This document shows positions 53,407-63,242 of a DNA stretch of 64,000 bases, in pieces; the stretch's first letter is position 1, and the number at the start of each line of letters is the position of its first letter. A model generated the notes under the pieces. The model was not told the DNA's origin. It searched no databases and worked only from the letters and a program-made list of their open reading frames with translations. The position numbers were made by a program, and so were the translations under genes. The DNA is taken from contig NC_060204.1 in NCBI RefSeq assembly GCF_020623625.1, positions 970,501 to 1,034,500 of the forward strand, in the 5' to 3' direction. This DNA is from Saccharomycodes ludwigii. Its lineage: Eukaryota; Ascomycota; Saccharomycetes; Saccharomycodales; Saccharomycodaceae.

Positions 53407-54456
53407 ATGAGCGATATAGATGACTTGGACAGTTATTTAAATGATGAGGATTTGCATTTAAAACCGGAAGAAGAAGAACAAGTTATAACTGAATCTGTTA
53501 AGGTGACGAATCAGGTTATACATGATAATTCCAAAGATTGTCTAAAGACAGTGGATGTGACTGTAACGGAAAATATAAAGAATGATCAAACTACTAATAG
53601 TACAAATGATGATGAAGTAATCGAAAAATTAGAAAAAGATTTTAAAGAAATATTACTTGCTAATCAAGATGATAGCGCTAATGCTTCTGAAGAGACTAAA
53701 GAAGAACAAGAGAAGGCTTTAAAAGATTTTAAAGATATACTAAGCATGATGAATAACGCTAACGAGGGTGCCAAATCTGGCAAGCCTGATAGTAATACTT
53801 TTAGTAGCAATAGTACTGATAAAGTTACCGATTTTAAAGATATTGTATCAAATACGTTAGATAGATTAAAAGAAAATACCAGTAAAGTGGAAAAGGATCT
53901 GCAAAAAGAGAACCCTAAAAATAATGATAACACGCGGAGTATACCTGGCTTAACTTCTAATGACGACGTATTACAACAATTGCTATCCCAATTATTGCTC
54001 CCAGATAATGATGGCGATGGTTCTGGTAAAAGTGAGAACGAAGGAGGTGAGAGTAGTGATTTGGATAATGCTTTACTGAAGATGTTGGATCAAATGTGTA
54101 CCAAAGAGGTGCTATATCCATCTATGAAAGAGTTACAACATAACTTTATAGAGTGGTTGAAAGTTAACGATGAGACTGCATGTGATTCGAAAGATAAATG
54201 GGAGACTTATCAAAAGCAATTTGATATTGTGAATAAAATTGTTGGTACGTATGAATTACCAGACTATTCAAATGATAGATATGGGAAGAGCATCACTGAA
54301 TATCTAGATCAGTTGGAAGAATTGGGTGATATGCCAGTATCAGATAAGCATACTGCAACAGATAGTAGCACAGGGGATGTAGATCCTTTGTTATTAAATG
54401 AAGATAGTTTAAAAGACTTGGACTCAGAATTACAAGAGAATTGTAAGCAGCAATAA
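53407..54456 (+). CDS. PEX19: Peroxisomal membrane protein import receptor Pex19
   Basis: Pex19 binds newly made peroxisomal membrane proteins in the cytosol and docks on Pex3. The 349-aa protein (S. cerevisiae 342 aa) opens with an acidic N-terminus, MSDIDDLDSYLNDEDL, that carries the Pex3-binding region. A helical acidic middle follows, and the C-terminal cargo-binding bundle includes EVLYPSMKELQHNFIEWL and YDL-like ELPDYSNDRYGKSITEYLDQLEELG. It ends in CKQQ, a CaaX box for farnesylation, as in S. cerevisiae. Position and strand match YDL065C beside UBC9. Confidence 0.94.
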   Translation: MSDIDDLDSYLNDEDLHLKPEEEEQVITESVKVTNQVIHDNSKDCLKTVDVTVTENIKNDQTTNSTNDDEVIEKLEKDFKEILLANQDDSANASEETKEEQEKALKDFKDILSMMNNANEGAKSGKPDSNTFSSNSTDKVTDFKDIVSNTLDRLKENTSKVEKDLQKENPKNNDNTRSIPGLTSNDDVLQQLLSQLLLPDNDGDGSGKSENEGGESSDLDNALLKMLDQMCTKEVLYPSMKELQHNFIEWLKVNDETACDSKDKWETYQKQFDIVNKIVGTYELPDYSNDRYGKSITEYLDQLEELGDMPVSDKHTATDSSTGDVDPLLLNEDSLKDLDSELQENCKQQ

Positions 54457-54971
54457 TTTTGTGTGTGTCGTGTAAAGTGACAGTTAGATTTACCCACTTT
54501 TATTAGAATTCTAGAACAATAAAAGCGCAGGCATGATAACTTATCTTTGTGCGGGGATGTACAGCACGGTACTGCTACACGTGACTTGTGTGCTATTTTT
54601 GAAAAAGCGTTGTGCGTGTTTTTTTTGAGGGCGAGACACTTTTTCTATTTTTATTTTCATTTTTATTTGTATTTAAAAAATTTGTTTCTCTTTTAATCTT
54701 TTTTTTTCTTTTTTTTTAATACTTTTTTTGAAAATATATTTAAACAACGTCGTCCGCAATACTTTTTTTCCTTTCATTTTGACCAATTTCCTTTCAGTGT
54801 CATTTCGTTACAGTGTATTTTACTTTGTTATAAATCTCCTAATTCTTTTCCTTACAGCTAGTAAATATTTTAAAGAAGAAAAAGAGTTAAGACAACTGAG
54901 TTGGAAAAGTATAACAAGCCAATCATAACTTTTTTACAAGGACAAATAAAAGAAAAAAGGAAAGAAAAAAA
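54457..54971. promoter_or_regulatory. CCW14 upstream region
   Basis: The 515 bases include a G+C-richer patch (54525-54640) holding CACGTGAC at 54578-54585, a Cbf1/bHLH-type site about 390 bases before the CCW14 start, then pyrimidine-rich DNA. The frame at 54728-54928 has no family features. Confidence 0.5.
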
Positions 54972-55730
54972 ATGCAATTCGGTTTAGTTTCCATGTTATC
55001 CGTTGCCTTTATGGCTTCTCAAGTTGTTGTTGCAACTCCTCCAGCCTGTTTGTTGGCTTGTGTTGCTCAAGTTAACAAGCAATCTACTGAGTGTAGTTCT
55101 TTAAATGATGCCTCTTGTATTTGTGATAAGGAGAGCAGTTCTATTCAATCATGTTTGAAATCTATTTGTCCAAATGGTAATGCCGATGCTGCTTATTCCA
55201 GCTTCCAAAGTTCATGTTCTAATTTAGGTTTTTCTGTCGGTTCCGTTTCATCTGCTTCCTCTAGTGCTGCTTCCTCTAGTGCTGCTTCCTCTAGTGCTGC
55301 TTCCTCTAGTGCTGCTTCCTCTAGTGCTGCTTCCTCTAGTGCTGCTTCCTCTAGTGCTGCTTCCTCCAGTGCTGCTTCCTCCAGTGCTGCTTCCTCTAGT
55401 GCTGCTTCCTCTAGTGCTGCTTCCTCTAGTGCTGCTTCCTCTAGTGCTGCTTCCTCTAGTGCTGCTTCCTCTAGTGTTGCTCCTTCCAGTGTTGCCTCCT
55501 CTAGTGTTGCTCCTTCCAGTGTTGCTTCCTCTAGTGTTGCTTCCTCTAGTGCCACTTCCACAGAAGCTGCCATCTCCACAACTTTTACTTCCAGTGCTAA
55601 CTCAGTCTCTACCGCATCTTCCAGTACTGTTCTTGAGATTTCTGATATATATTCCGATGGTGCTGTTTCTATGAATGCCGGTAACATTGCAGCTGCAGGT
55701 TTATTAGCTCTTGGTGCTTTATTGTTTTAA
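54972..55730 (+). CDS. CCW14: GPI-anchored CFEM cell-wall glycoprotein Ccw14
   Basis: Ccw14 (Icwp/Ssr1) is a covalently linked inner cell-wall glycoprotein. The 252-aa precursor has a signal peptide (residues 1-20), a CFEM domain with its eight cysteines at 26, 30, 41, 49, 51, 61, 66 and 82 (ATPPACLLACVAQVN is the family's hallmark), a Ser/Ala repeat region at about 97-197 for O-mannosylation, and a C-terminal GPI signal ending GLLALGALLF. The repeat has about 14 SSAAS units and six Val/Pro variants. Codons are of the highly expressed type. It fills the place of YLR390W-A after ECM19. Confidence 0.95.
   Translation: MQFGLVSMLSVAFMASQVVVATPPACLLACVAQVNKQSTECSSLNDASCICDKESSSIQSCLKSICPNGNADAAYSSFQSSCSNLGFSVGSVSSASSSAASSSAASSSAASSSAASSSAASSSAASSSAASSSAASSSAASSSAASSSAASSSAASSSAASSSAASSSVAPSSVASSSVAPSSVASSSVASSSATSTEAAISTTFTSSANSVSTASSSTVLEISDIYSDGAVSMNAGNIAAAGLLALGALLF
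55261..55560 (+). repeat. 15-bp tandem repeat in CCW14
   Basis: Twenty head-to-tail 15-bp units encode Ser-Ser-Ala-Ala-Ser and variants. The first 14 are nearly identical at DNA level (two have CCAGT for CTAGT) and the last six diverge. The array probably varies in length between strains. Confidence 0.93.
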
Positions 55731-56160
55731 AAATAATGGATGAGATAGTTGAAGTTTTTCCCTTTTTTTTTTTTTATTTGAAAAAGATTTTCCATCAGTT
55801 GCTTTGTTAATCAATTTTGCATTTTGTTGTTTTGAATACATACATTAAGTTTTTACTTTTTTTTTTTTTTTTTATTATTACATTTTTAATTGACATCGAA
55901 TTACTATCGTTATTTTATTTATATTTATATGTTATTTTATTTTATACTAAAAAGTTTTTTATAATTCAACAAGTATAACAAAGTTTAATAGATACCCTAA
56001 AAATTTAATTGTTAGCAACACATACATGTATTTGCTTTTCATCTATAACGTATATATATATATATACATGTTTTTGTTTTTGTCTTTGATATATTCTATA
56101 AAATTAAATTCCCAATCGTCTGTTACAAATAGTAATGATAATACTCGCAAAAAAAGATAC
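55731..56160. other. Convergent spacer CCW14-ART10
   Basis: The 430 bases hold two 3' ends, a poly(T) run (55858-55873) and a (TA)n patch (56050-56066). No gene is seen. Confidence 0.6.
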
Positions 56161-57642
56161 TTAAGCTCTATATTGAGGCAAACCCTCTCCATCCACATTT
56201 TCATTTATCGTCTGATCCCCAAAATATATTGGCAAACCTTCTTCGCATCTAATTTCTATCTCATCTGTATTGATTGTATGTGTATAGGTCTTATTTTTAT
56301 AAATAAAATCCAAATGCACTCTAAATTTAAAGCTACGTTCAATATGGCTTGATTTAAAACTGTATAGTCTATTGCCCTTATGTATATGGTCATCTTGGTT
56401 AAATTTGTAATCTTTCAAACATTTATTCAACTGCAAAATGGGTATTTTAAATCCATAAAAGGTGTTATCGTTATCAAAGAAAAGTTGCCCCTTTTCTCCA
56501 TCCTCACAACATTTATTATTATTGCCTTTAATAGGTTTCATTAAAGTGATATCTTGTGGACTTATAACATATTCTATATTTTTCAATTTGAACAAGTGCA
56601 AAAGAGAATAGTTTTCGTCTGAATTCTTACCAGAACGATAAATAACTCTTTCCAATAAATCAACAGAAAAGTTATCAATGATTATTTCCTTTGAAGGTAC
56701 CGAATTTTGGAAAAATATAACAAAGTTATCTAATCTACCTTTTTCAAATATGTTATCCATTCTACAAACTTCAAAAAAATCCCTTGTTGATAATTGCGTA
56801 AAGCTTTTGTGGAAAATAATATCAGATATATCACTCAAATAGAATAAAAATCTTGGCCTGCCCTTGTAGAATTCGTCGCTAGTGGAGTCAATATGATTAT
56901 TAATACTTTCTGGGGAATACATTCTTCTTTGATTAGGCAAAAACTCTATTAGCTTGTGATTGTAGTGATTTTTTTTGGTAATAGCTTTTAAAAAATTACC
57001 ACCTGATCCAACATCAACCTCAACTTTAACATAATATTTTATCTGACCAAATTGATACCACCATTCTTCAAAATCCATTTTTAGGATAGGCAAAGAGCCC
57101 TCTTGTTCTTCACCTATGTAGATATTGAAAGATGGGGGTAGTTTATTGGTGTAACCATTATAATCTAAATATTTCATTAATTTGCTATAGGAAAGATTGG
57201 GGGCTATCTTGCTGTTCCTCGCAGATGTAGACATATACTTTGGTTCGCTTGGTAAAGTAAACTTGAAGGGGAAGGTATGTTGACCAGCTTGTAACTGATA
57301 CCCTTTACTGCTTTTTGAATTTAATCGAACTTCTTTAGGGGGGAAAACTTGGTCATTCTCATCAACCAACATGGCAATTGTAGAGATTGATGGGGTTAAA
57401 TAGTTTGTAAAAAATACAGGGATGGTGGACATTGCGTATTTTTGCATTTCTAAACTTTGGACCTCATCTCTTGAGATAGTAGCTGAAAATCCTTTTAAAG
57501 ATATTGTTATTTTTTTAATTGTGGTTTGTTTTTTTAAGTTTATTTTCACATTGCCTGTTATAATTACGGGCTGAATGTCATCGGTATAAAACTTAGCATT
57601 TAATGCTGGTGCTGTATTAATAATAGATTCGATATTAGGCAT
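56161..57642 (-). CDS. ART10: Arrestin-related trafficking adaptor Art10
   Basis: ART proteins recruit the ubiquitin ligase Rsp5 to plasma-membrane cargo for endocytosis. The 493-aa protein (S. cerevisiae Art10 518 aa) has an arrestin-like N-terminus (ITGNVKINLKKQTTIKKITISLKGFSA) and the TFPFKFTLPSEPKYMSTSA segment. Near the C-terminus are LPIY (residues 470-473) and LPQY (488-491), variants of the PPxY motif that binds Rsp5 WW domains. Position and strand match YLR392C, diverging from ATP10. The target cargo is unknown. Confidence 0.88.
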   Translation of the reverse strand: MPNIESIINTAPALNAKFYTDDIQPVIITGNVKINLKKQTTIKKITISLKGFSATISRDEVQSLEMQKYAMSTIPVFFTNYLTPSISTIAMLVDENDQVFPPKEVRLNSKSSKGYQLQAGQHTFPFKFTLPSEPKYMSTSARNSKIAPNLSYSKLMKYLDYNGYTNKLPPSFNIYIGEEQEGSLPILKMDFEEWWYQFGQIKYYVKVEVDVGSGGNFLKAITKKNHYNHKLIEFLPNQRRMYSPESINNHIDSTSDEFYKGRPRFLFYLSDISDIIFHKSFTQLSTRDFFEVCRMDNIFEKGRLDNFVIFFQNSVPSKEIIIDNFSVDLLERVIYRSGKNSDENYSLLHLFKLKNIEYVISPQDITLMKPIKGNNNKCCEDGEKGQLFFDNDNTFYGFKIPILQLNKCLKDYKFNQDDHIHKGNRLYSFKSSHIERSFKFRVHLDFIYKNKTYTHTINTDEIEIRCEEGLPIYFGDQTINENVDGEGLPQYRA

Positions 57643-58001
57643 TCTGTTTATAAATTATTGTTATGTGAACATGGAATAGGTAGGCAGTGTCTATAAAGTT
57701 TGGGAGATCTTGAAAGATAGTAAAAAAAAAAAAAAATAATTATACAGATAAAATTTGCACGTATGTTTTATTTGGAGTATCAATAAAATTGACCCATTTT
57801 TTTTTTTTTTTCTGGATGCAACAGTCTGTGTTACCCGCCCTCGTCAACAACTATAAATTTTATCTGTTTTATTTTTTTTTTTATTAATTTCGTGAATAAC
57901 AAAACAAAACAAAACAAAACAGAAAAAAGATCTTTGAGTAACACTTTTAACATATAAATAAATAATATCAAGCAAATCTCTTTCCCCCGAGAAAAACAAT
58001 C
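57643..58001. promoter_or_regulatory. Divergent promoter region ART10/ATP10 with Reb1-type site
   Basis: The 359 bases hold TTACCCG at 57831-57837, 165 bases before the ATP10 ATG, flanked by poly(T) (57797-57811), plus AAAAC repeats (57899-57921). Confidence 0.5.
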
Positions 58002-58907
58002 ATGATTAACAAAAGATATATTCATAATACTAAACAATCCCAATTCTTGTTTAAAAAACTAACCCAACAAATAGCCAATACTGCTCCAAAAGAATATAAT
58101 CAGTTTCAATTGAGTAAACCAGTAGGCTTATCTACTCCGCCCAAGCCAAATGTAATGTACAAGGAGGGAAACTCATTTAAGGACATGTTTGACGAACGCA
58201 AAACCAGTCAAAGAACAAAAGAGTTGGAAAAAGAATTCCAACAGAGTGGATTCTTTGATATGTATGCCTTCAGAAAAACAAAGGGTAAATTATTTTTATC
58301 TCCAAAATCTTTTTGGAACGCCAAGTTTTCTCTTTATTTCCCCCATTTGGTTGGATCCAAACTATCAACTGGAGAAATAACTAATATAGAAGATTCCATG
58401 AGGGGGAAAATTACCGTGGTAAAGTATGCTGGTAATAAAGTTGGTGAGTCGATGGTTACTTCATTTTTCCAAAAAAGATCCAAAGATAATAAAAACCCAG
58501 TGGTAATTGACTATCTAAACGATGAAAATGCCATAAATAACGATTTTAATTTTAATGGGTCCTGTCCACCTCAAGTCCAAATTGTAGAAATCAATATGGT
58601 TGATAACTCTTTAAAATCATTCTTGTTGAAATTAACTTTATTCAGTTTGCGCCGTTTAATTACCTCCACTAAAAGGCAAAACTTGTACTTTATTTGTAAT
58701 AGGAACCAGTTACCCTTTGGTAAAAGAGAAGAATTAGGTGTAAATAACGTTTATGCTGGTTATGTTTTCATAGTTGATCCGCATTTGAAAATAAGGTGGC
58801 TAGGTTGTGGTGAGGCTAGCGATGACGATGTTTGTACTCTATGGAAATCTGTTAAAGCTATTAAAAAAGAATTCACTTCTGATGGCCAATGCTCTATAAA
58901 AAAATGA
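58002..58907 (+). CDS. ATP10: Mitochondrial ATP synthase assembly factor Atp10
   Basis: Atp10 is an inner-membrane assembly factor that binds newly made Atp6 and helps it join the Atp9 ring. The 301-aa protein (S. cerevisiae 279 aa) has a basic N-terminus suited to mitochondrial targeting and the core FFDMYAFRKTKGKLFLSPKSFW, FPHLVGSKLSTGE and RQNLYFICNRNQLPFGKREELGVNNVYAGYVFIVDP, ending with the RWLGCGEASDDDVCTLWKSV segment. Locus and strand match YLR393W beside ART10. Confidence 0.93.
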   Translation: MINKRYIHNTKQSQFLFKKLTQQIANTAPKEYNQFQLSKPVGLSTPPKPNVMYKEGNSFKDMFDERKTSQRTKELEKEFQQSGFFDMYAFRKTKGKLFLSPKSFWNAKFSLYFPHLVGSKLSTGEITNIEDSMRGKITVVKYAGNKVGESMVTSFFQKRSKDNKNPVVIDYLNDENAINNDFNFNGSCPPQVQIVEINMVDNSLKSFLLKLTLFSLRRLITSTKRQNLYFICNRNQLPFGKREELGVNNVYAGYVFIVDPHLKIRWLGCGEASDDDVCTLWKSVKAIKKEFTSDGQCSIKK

Positions 58908-59257
58908 ATATTCCCTTTATATTTCCTAATAAATGTGTTCTTCTTGTATATAGTGTTAAATAGTAGACATACTTTTTGCTTCATATCTAAATATATATAT
59001 ATATATGTGTGTATTGTTAGATAAATATTCATCCTTTAAGTTATGAACACGCAATGGGACCAAGAGCACCTAGAAATTTGGAAGTTGTTGGTATTTAAAA
59101 GCTTCATCATTAATAAAATTCAGTTTTAATTAAAAAAATTTTTTTTTATTTTTATTTTTATTTTTATTTTTATTTTTATTTTTTTTTTTTTTTTTTTTTT
59201 TTTTTTATCCAGCTAAGAATCGATTTAAATTTCTATCTAACTTATCAACTTTTCTTC

Positions 59258-59285
<28 letters not shown>
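58908..59285. other. Spacer ATP10 to small ORF
   Basis: The 378 bases have a (TTTTTA)n repeat running into a poly(T) tract (59145-59206), then poly(A) (59259-59281) directly before the small ORF. No RNA gene is seen. Confidence 0.6.
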
Positions 59286-59288
<3 letters not shown>

Positions 59289-59306
59289 CACTTCAGGTTA
59301 AAAAAA

Positions 59307-59492
59307 ATGGTTTTCAAAAGATTTTATTCACAACAACGACAACCAGTTTCACCGCATGCTTTGATTTATAGAGTTTGGGCAAAACCTGTTGGCAAAGCAT
59401 TGTTTTTAAGCTTATCTACGTATTACTCGTTATATTATTTAAGAGAATTTTTAGATGATAGTAATATCACCAACTCAACAAGAAGTAATTAA
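59307..59492 (+). CDS. Small predicted mitochondrial single-span protein, unidentified
   Basis: I do not recognise this protein. From ATG 59307 it has 61 residues; an in-frame ATG at 59286 would add seven (MHFRLKK). The N-terminus is basic without acids (MVFKRFYSQQRQ), like a mitochondrial presequence, and residues 31-48 form a hydrophobic, Tyr-rich segment (ALFLSLSTYYSLYYLREF) that could span a membrane, followed by a short polar tail. Composition is not that of a homopolymer artefact, although poly(A) lies immediately upstream. It sits between ATP10 and IDP1, both mitochondrial genes. I could not match it to a gene at the S. cerevisiae loci. It may be a small respiratory-chain or import-complex subunit, or a chance frame. 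Confidence 0.5.
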   Translation: MVFKRFYSQQRQPVSPHALIYRVWAKPVGKALFLSLSTYYSLYYLREFLDDSNITNSTRSN

Positions 59493-59748
59493 TTTTATTT
59501 GTTGTACATAGATATTTGGTACTTTGAAATGAAAATATAAAATTTAACATACTATTATACTGACTGATTATTTTAGTTATGTCTAAAGTAAGGAGGGGAA
59601 ATCAAGTTTTTATTTATATTATTCACAGCATTAGGATTACTTAGATAATTTATATAAGTATAATTGCTAAATATATATATATATATATAAATAAAAAAGG
59701 AAAAGAACACTATTAAAGGATACAATCCATTGTTATAAATATAATCCT

Positions 59749-61056
59749 CTAATCAAACTTATCCATATCTTTCTTTAATCTATTTTCAACTGCATCTAAA
59801 AATTCATCAGTGTTAACATAACTCTTTCTATCATGTTTACCACAAGCAATGGCTAAATCTTTAGTCATAATTCCATCTTCTTGAACAGTATTTAATGTAG
59901 CAGCTTCCAAGATTTTAGAAAACTCAACAACCTTTGAAGTTTTGTCCAATTCACCTCTTTTTAACAAACCTCTACTCCAAGCAAAAATAGAGGCAATTGA
60001 ATTGGTACTAGTCTCTTCGCCCTTTTGGTATCTTCTGTAATGTCTAGTAACAGTACCATGAGCAGCTTCACTTTCAAAAGTCTTCCCATCGGGACAAACC
60101 AAAATAGAGGTCATTAAACCTAAAGAACCAAAACCTTGTGCTACAATGTCACTTTGAACATCACCATCATAGTTCTTTAAAGCCATGACAAATCCACCTT
60201 TGGATTTAATCATTTGAGCAACCATATCATCAATCAATCTATGCTCGTACGAAATACCAGCTTTTTCGAACTTGCTTTTGTATTCAGCATCATAAATCTC
60301 TTGGAAAATATCTTTAAAGCTACCATCATATTTCTTTAGAATTGTATTTTTGGTGGCCAAAAACAAATTCAATTTCTTACCCAATGCCATTTGGAAAGAA
60401 GAATGAGCAAATCCTCTAATACTACTATCAGTATTGTACATTGCCAAAGCAACACCACCGTTAGGATCTTTATAGTCATAAACCAACGTTCTAACTTCCT
60501 TGCCAGTGGCCTCTTCCTTATAAACTAATTCTAATTGGCCTGGACCGGGAATCACTAAATCTGTGGCCTTATATTGATCACCGTGAGCATGTCTACCAAT
60601 AATGATTGGTTTTTCCCAGCCAGGGATTAACCTGGGGATCCTTGGAATAACAATTGGTTCTCTGAAAACAGTACCACCCAAAATATTTCTAATAGTACCA
60701 TTTGGAGACTTCCACATTTTCTTTAAATTGAATTCCTTGACACGGGCTTCGTCGGGAGTAATTGTAGCACACTTAACACCCACACCATAATGCTTGATTG
60801 CGTTAGCTGCATCAGTAGTGATTTTATCGTTAGTTTTGTCACGTGATTGGATAGATAAATCGTAGTATTTCAAATCAACATCCAAGTATGGTAAGATTAA
60901 TTTGTGCTTAATCTTATCCCAGATGATTCTTGTCATTTCATCACCATCTAATTCGACTAATGGTGTTTTAACTTTGATTTTACTACTTAGGTATCTAGCA
61001 GTAGAAACAGTGTTGGTAAATTGGTAGATTTTGGTGAAGCTGCTGGTTCTCAACAT
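59749..61056 (-). CDS. IDP1: Mitochondrial NADP-dependent isocitrate dehydrogenase
   Basis: Idp1 oxidises isocitrate to 2-oxoglutarate and makes NADPH in the mitochondrial matrix. The 435-aa protein (S. cerevisiae 428 aa) starts with a basic, Ser/Thr-rich presequence ([16 protein letters not shown]...ARYLSSK). The homodimeric ICDH core follows: [100 protein letters not shown] and [12 protein letters not shown]. It ends DKFD, with no peroxisomal SKL tail, so Idp1 is favoured over Idp3. The place and strand are those of YDL066W. Confidence 0.96.
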   Translation of the reverse strand: MLRTSSFTKIYQFTNTVSTARYLSSKIKVKTPLVELDGDEMTRIIWDKIKHKLILPYLDVDLKYYDLSIQSRDKTNDKITTDAANAIKHYGVGVKCATITPDEARVKEFNLKKMWKSPNGTIRNILGGTVFREPIVIPRIPRLIPGWEKPIIIGRHAHGDQYKATDLVIPGPGQLELVYKEEATGKEVRTLVYDYKDPNGGVALAMYNTDSSIRGFAHSSFQMALGKKLNLFLATKNTILKKYDGSFKDIFQEIYDAEYKSKFEKAGISYEHRLIDDMVAQMIKSKGGFVMALKNYDGDVQSDIVAQGFGSLGLMTSILVCPDGKTFESEAAHGTVTRHYRRYQKGEETSTNSIASIFAWSRGLLKRGELDKTSKVVEFSKILEAATLNTVQEDGIMTKDLAIACGKHDRKSYVNTDEFLDAVENRLKKDMDKFD

Positions 61057-61635
61057 GATGTGGTTTTTTTTTTTTTTTTTCTGGTTTTTTTTTTTTTTTC
61101 CTAAAAAAACAATATTTACTTACCTATTCCAGAAGTACAAAATTGGTAGTAATGAATAAATTGAAAATAAGGACGAAAGAATTAGTCAATGGCAACAGGG
61201 GAAAAAAAGAAGAGAAAAAAAATATATAAATATAAATATGAAAAAGATAAACAATATTAGAAATAATTGAATGATTTATATAAAAGTCATTGAATATATT
61301 CGTATACTAAAATATTGTATTTTATATATAGCAATGTAGCTTTTTAACCGTAGATCAACCCGCAATGCTTATTTCCCTCTTTTTTTTTTTTTATGCGGAT
61401 AAAGAAATCCGGGATTGGTATCGGCAAAGATTTCCCCCCCTCCGTCTGCCACAGTTCTTTAATAATCACTAACCCTAATTAAGGGCCATAGTACAGCACT
61501 TGGGCGGCTAATTCTAGTATTTCTTTCCCCAACAAACCTTTTGTTTTAATTTCTAAGAATCATGGCTTGAATATATATACAACTTTAAAAGTTTAACTAC
61601 ATACACTGAATAAACTTTAGCAAGGAGGGAAAGAC

Positions 61636-61667
<32 letters not shown>
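61057..61667. promoter_or_regulatory. Divergent promoter region IDP1/CST9
   Basis: The 611 bases start with poly(A/T) next to IDP1. From about 61410 to 61515 the DNA is richer in G+C and holds AACCCTAA (61471-61478, a Tbf1-type core) and a URS1 core (61503-61510). The final 29 bases before the CST9 ATG are all A. Confidence 0.6.
61503..61510 (-). promoter_or_regulatory. URS1 (Ume6) core site TAGCCGCC before CST9
   Basis: GGCGGCTA on the plus strand is TAGCCGCC on the minus strand, the core of URS1. In S. cerevisiae URS1 is bound by Ume6, which represses early meiotic genes until Ime1 activates them. It lies 158-165 bases upstream of the CST9 ATG, a normal URS1 distance. CST9/ZIP3 is a meiotic gene. 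I saw no other copy in intergenic DNA here. Confidence 0.6.
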
Positions 61668-61672
<5 letters not shown>

Positions 61673-62882
61673 AAACGCATCTAACGATAATGATGAAAAT
61701 AATAATAACAAATTACCTATAGATTGTCAAGTATGCCACGAATTAATGTCAGATAACAGTAATACACCTTTTTATCTAACCTCCTGTGCTCATGTCTTGT
61801 GTTCAAAACATTATGATAAAAATACTACAATATGTCCTTATTGTAATGCTCGCGGTATAACTGTATTGAATCTAAAAGAAAATGACAAAAGTAATGATGA
61901 TGAAGAAATCAATAAGTTTTTTGAACCCTTACCTTTACAATTGGAGAATTTATATAGCATATCTATGTTTCAAAACAAAATCTTGCAAAATAGATGTAAA
62001 TATCTATATGATTATAACAAGATATTAACTGACAAAGTTAGTAAACAAAGACAAATATTAATTAAAGCTAGAGATGAGATAAATAACATCCATGTGAAAT
62101 ATAAGGAAAAAATTCGTATGTTGGAAAAGAAAATAAATCGTAACAATAATAATAATAATGTTATATTAATAGAAGAAGATAATCAAAATTATGAAAAAAA
62201 TAGAGTTCAAAAGTTTAATAACAATAATGTGGATCCAATGATGAAATCTTTTATTAAAAAAGTTAAAAAAAATTCTACCCTATCACGAGCATCCATAGCA
62301 AAAGCAAGTGAAGGTAATATTGATGCAACTAGTAATAATAATTATTATAAAATAGATAAACATAGAGTTATATCAGGACCTAGAACTGCGACATCGATAG
62401 TAGCAAAAAATATAATAGGAGAAACAACAGATATGGTAGAAGATACATCGGAAATTGAAATTGGTCGTGGTGGCAGCATTACAACTGCAGATACAAATAA
62501 TAATAATAATAATAATATTAATAGAGTGTTTAATAAATTAGGTATTATACCTAATAATCATAATACTGGTAACATGGAGTATGCGACAAGACATAATAAT
62601 ATACCTAATAGAAGAAGAAACTTAACCGATTATAGTTACATGCATTATACGCACACGCCTAGTAACAACAATAATAGTATAATATCAAGTCGTAATGGTT
62701 TAAATAGTAACAATAATAATATTAATAACTTAGGAATGTTAAGATACATGAAAACCAATACTGGTACAGCAGCAAGACAATTAGACACTGGGTTTTCTAT
62801 GAAATATCCGGTAAACTCCCCCTCATCCACACCGACTACATCATCCCACTTACTATCATCGAAATTTAAAAGAAGACGATAA
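61668..62882 (+). CDS. CST9: Meiotic SUMO E3 ligase Cst9 (Zip3)
   Basis: Zip3 is a RING protein that marks crossover-designated sites and promotes SUMOylation and synaptonemal-complex assembly. The 404-aa protein (S. cerevisiae 482 aa) has a RING in the first 60 residues, with metal ligands at Cys20, Cys23, Cys40, His42, Cys45, His48, Cys56 and Cys59. A coiled coil follows at about 95-145 (KLINE-like KIRMLEKKINR), then a long Asn/Ser/Thr-rich tail. The RING pattern, coiled coil and locus (YLR394W, between ATP10 and COX8) agree. It probably works with Ubc9, encoded nearby. The start abuts a 29-base poly(A) run. Confidence 0.9.
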
Positions 62883-63014
62883 ATATCATTATTATATACT
62901 TTTAATATTAGTTTTATTTATGATGACTATTAAAAAAAGAAAAAAAAAATTTTTTTTAACCAAACACAGAATATTATATTATATCATATCATATAAAAGT
63001 TGCTTTACATAATC

Positions 63015-63242
63015 CTAAAAAGCACCAGATCTTTTCAATTGAACATAGGAGGCAATAAATGGAACAGCAAATCCAACTAAGAAATAAGAAAAATGAACGA
63101 TAGCATATGGGATTTTTCTGTTGTGAACCTTGAATGGAATATTTGTATAAACACCGTCTTTGAAGTGAACACCTTGAGTCTTCATGGTGGAAGCAAAGGA
63201 TCTTTTGGCAGTTAATCTAATCAAATTTCTAGCAGTGAACAT
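63015..63242 (-). CDS. COX8: Cytochrome c oxidase subunit VIII (Cox8, mammalian VIIc family)
   Basis: Cox8 is a small nuclear-encoded subunit of respiratory complex IV. The 75-aa precursor (S. cerevisiae 78 aa) has a basic presequence (MFTARNLIRLTAKRSFASTMK), then VHFKDGVYTNIPFKVHNRKIPYA and a single transmembrane helix, HFSYFLVGFAVPFIASYVQLK, ending RSGAF. The family match is unmistakable. It converges on CST9 with 132 bases between, as in YLR394W/YLR395C. Confidence 0.96.
   Translation of the reverse strand: MFTARNLIRLTAKRSFASTMKTQGVHFKDGVYTNIPFKVHNRKIPYAIVHFSYFLVGFAVPFIASYVQLKRSGAF

Noticed and set aside
55193-55687. Long frames on both strands across CCW14 (minus-strand 164 codons, plus-strand Leu/Val/Pro repeats)
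   Set aside because: They are shadow translations of the 15-bp CCW14 repeat; only the CFEM-GPI frame has a signal peptide and conserved cysteines.
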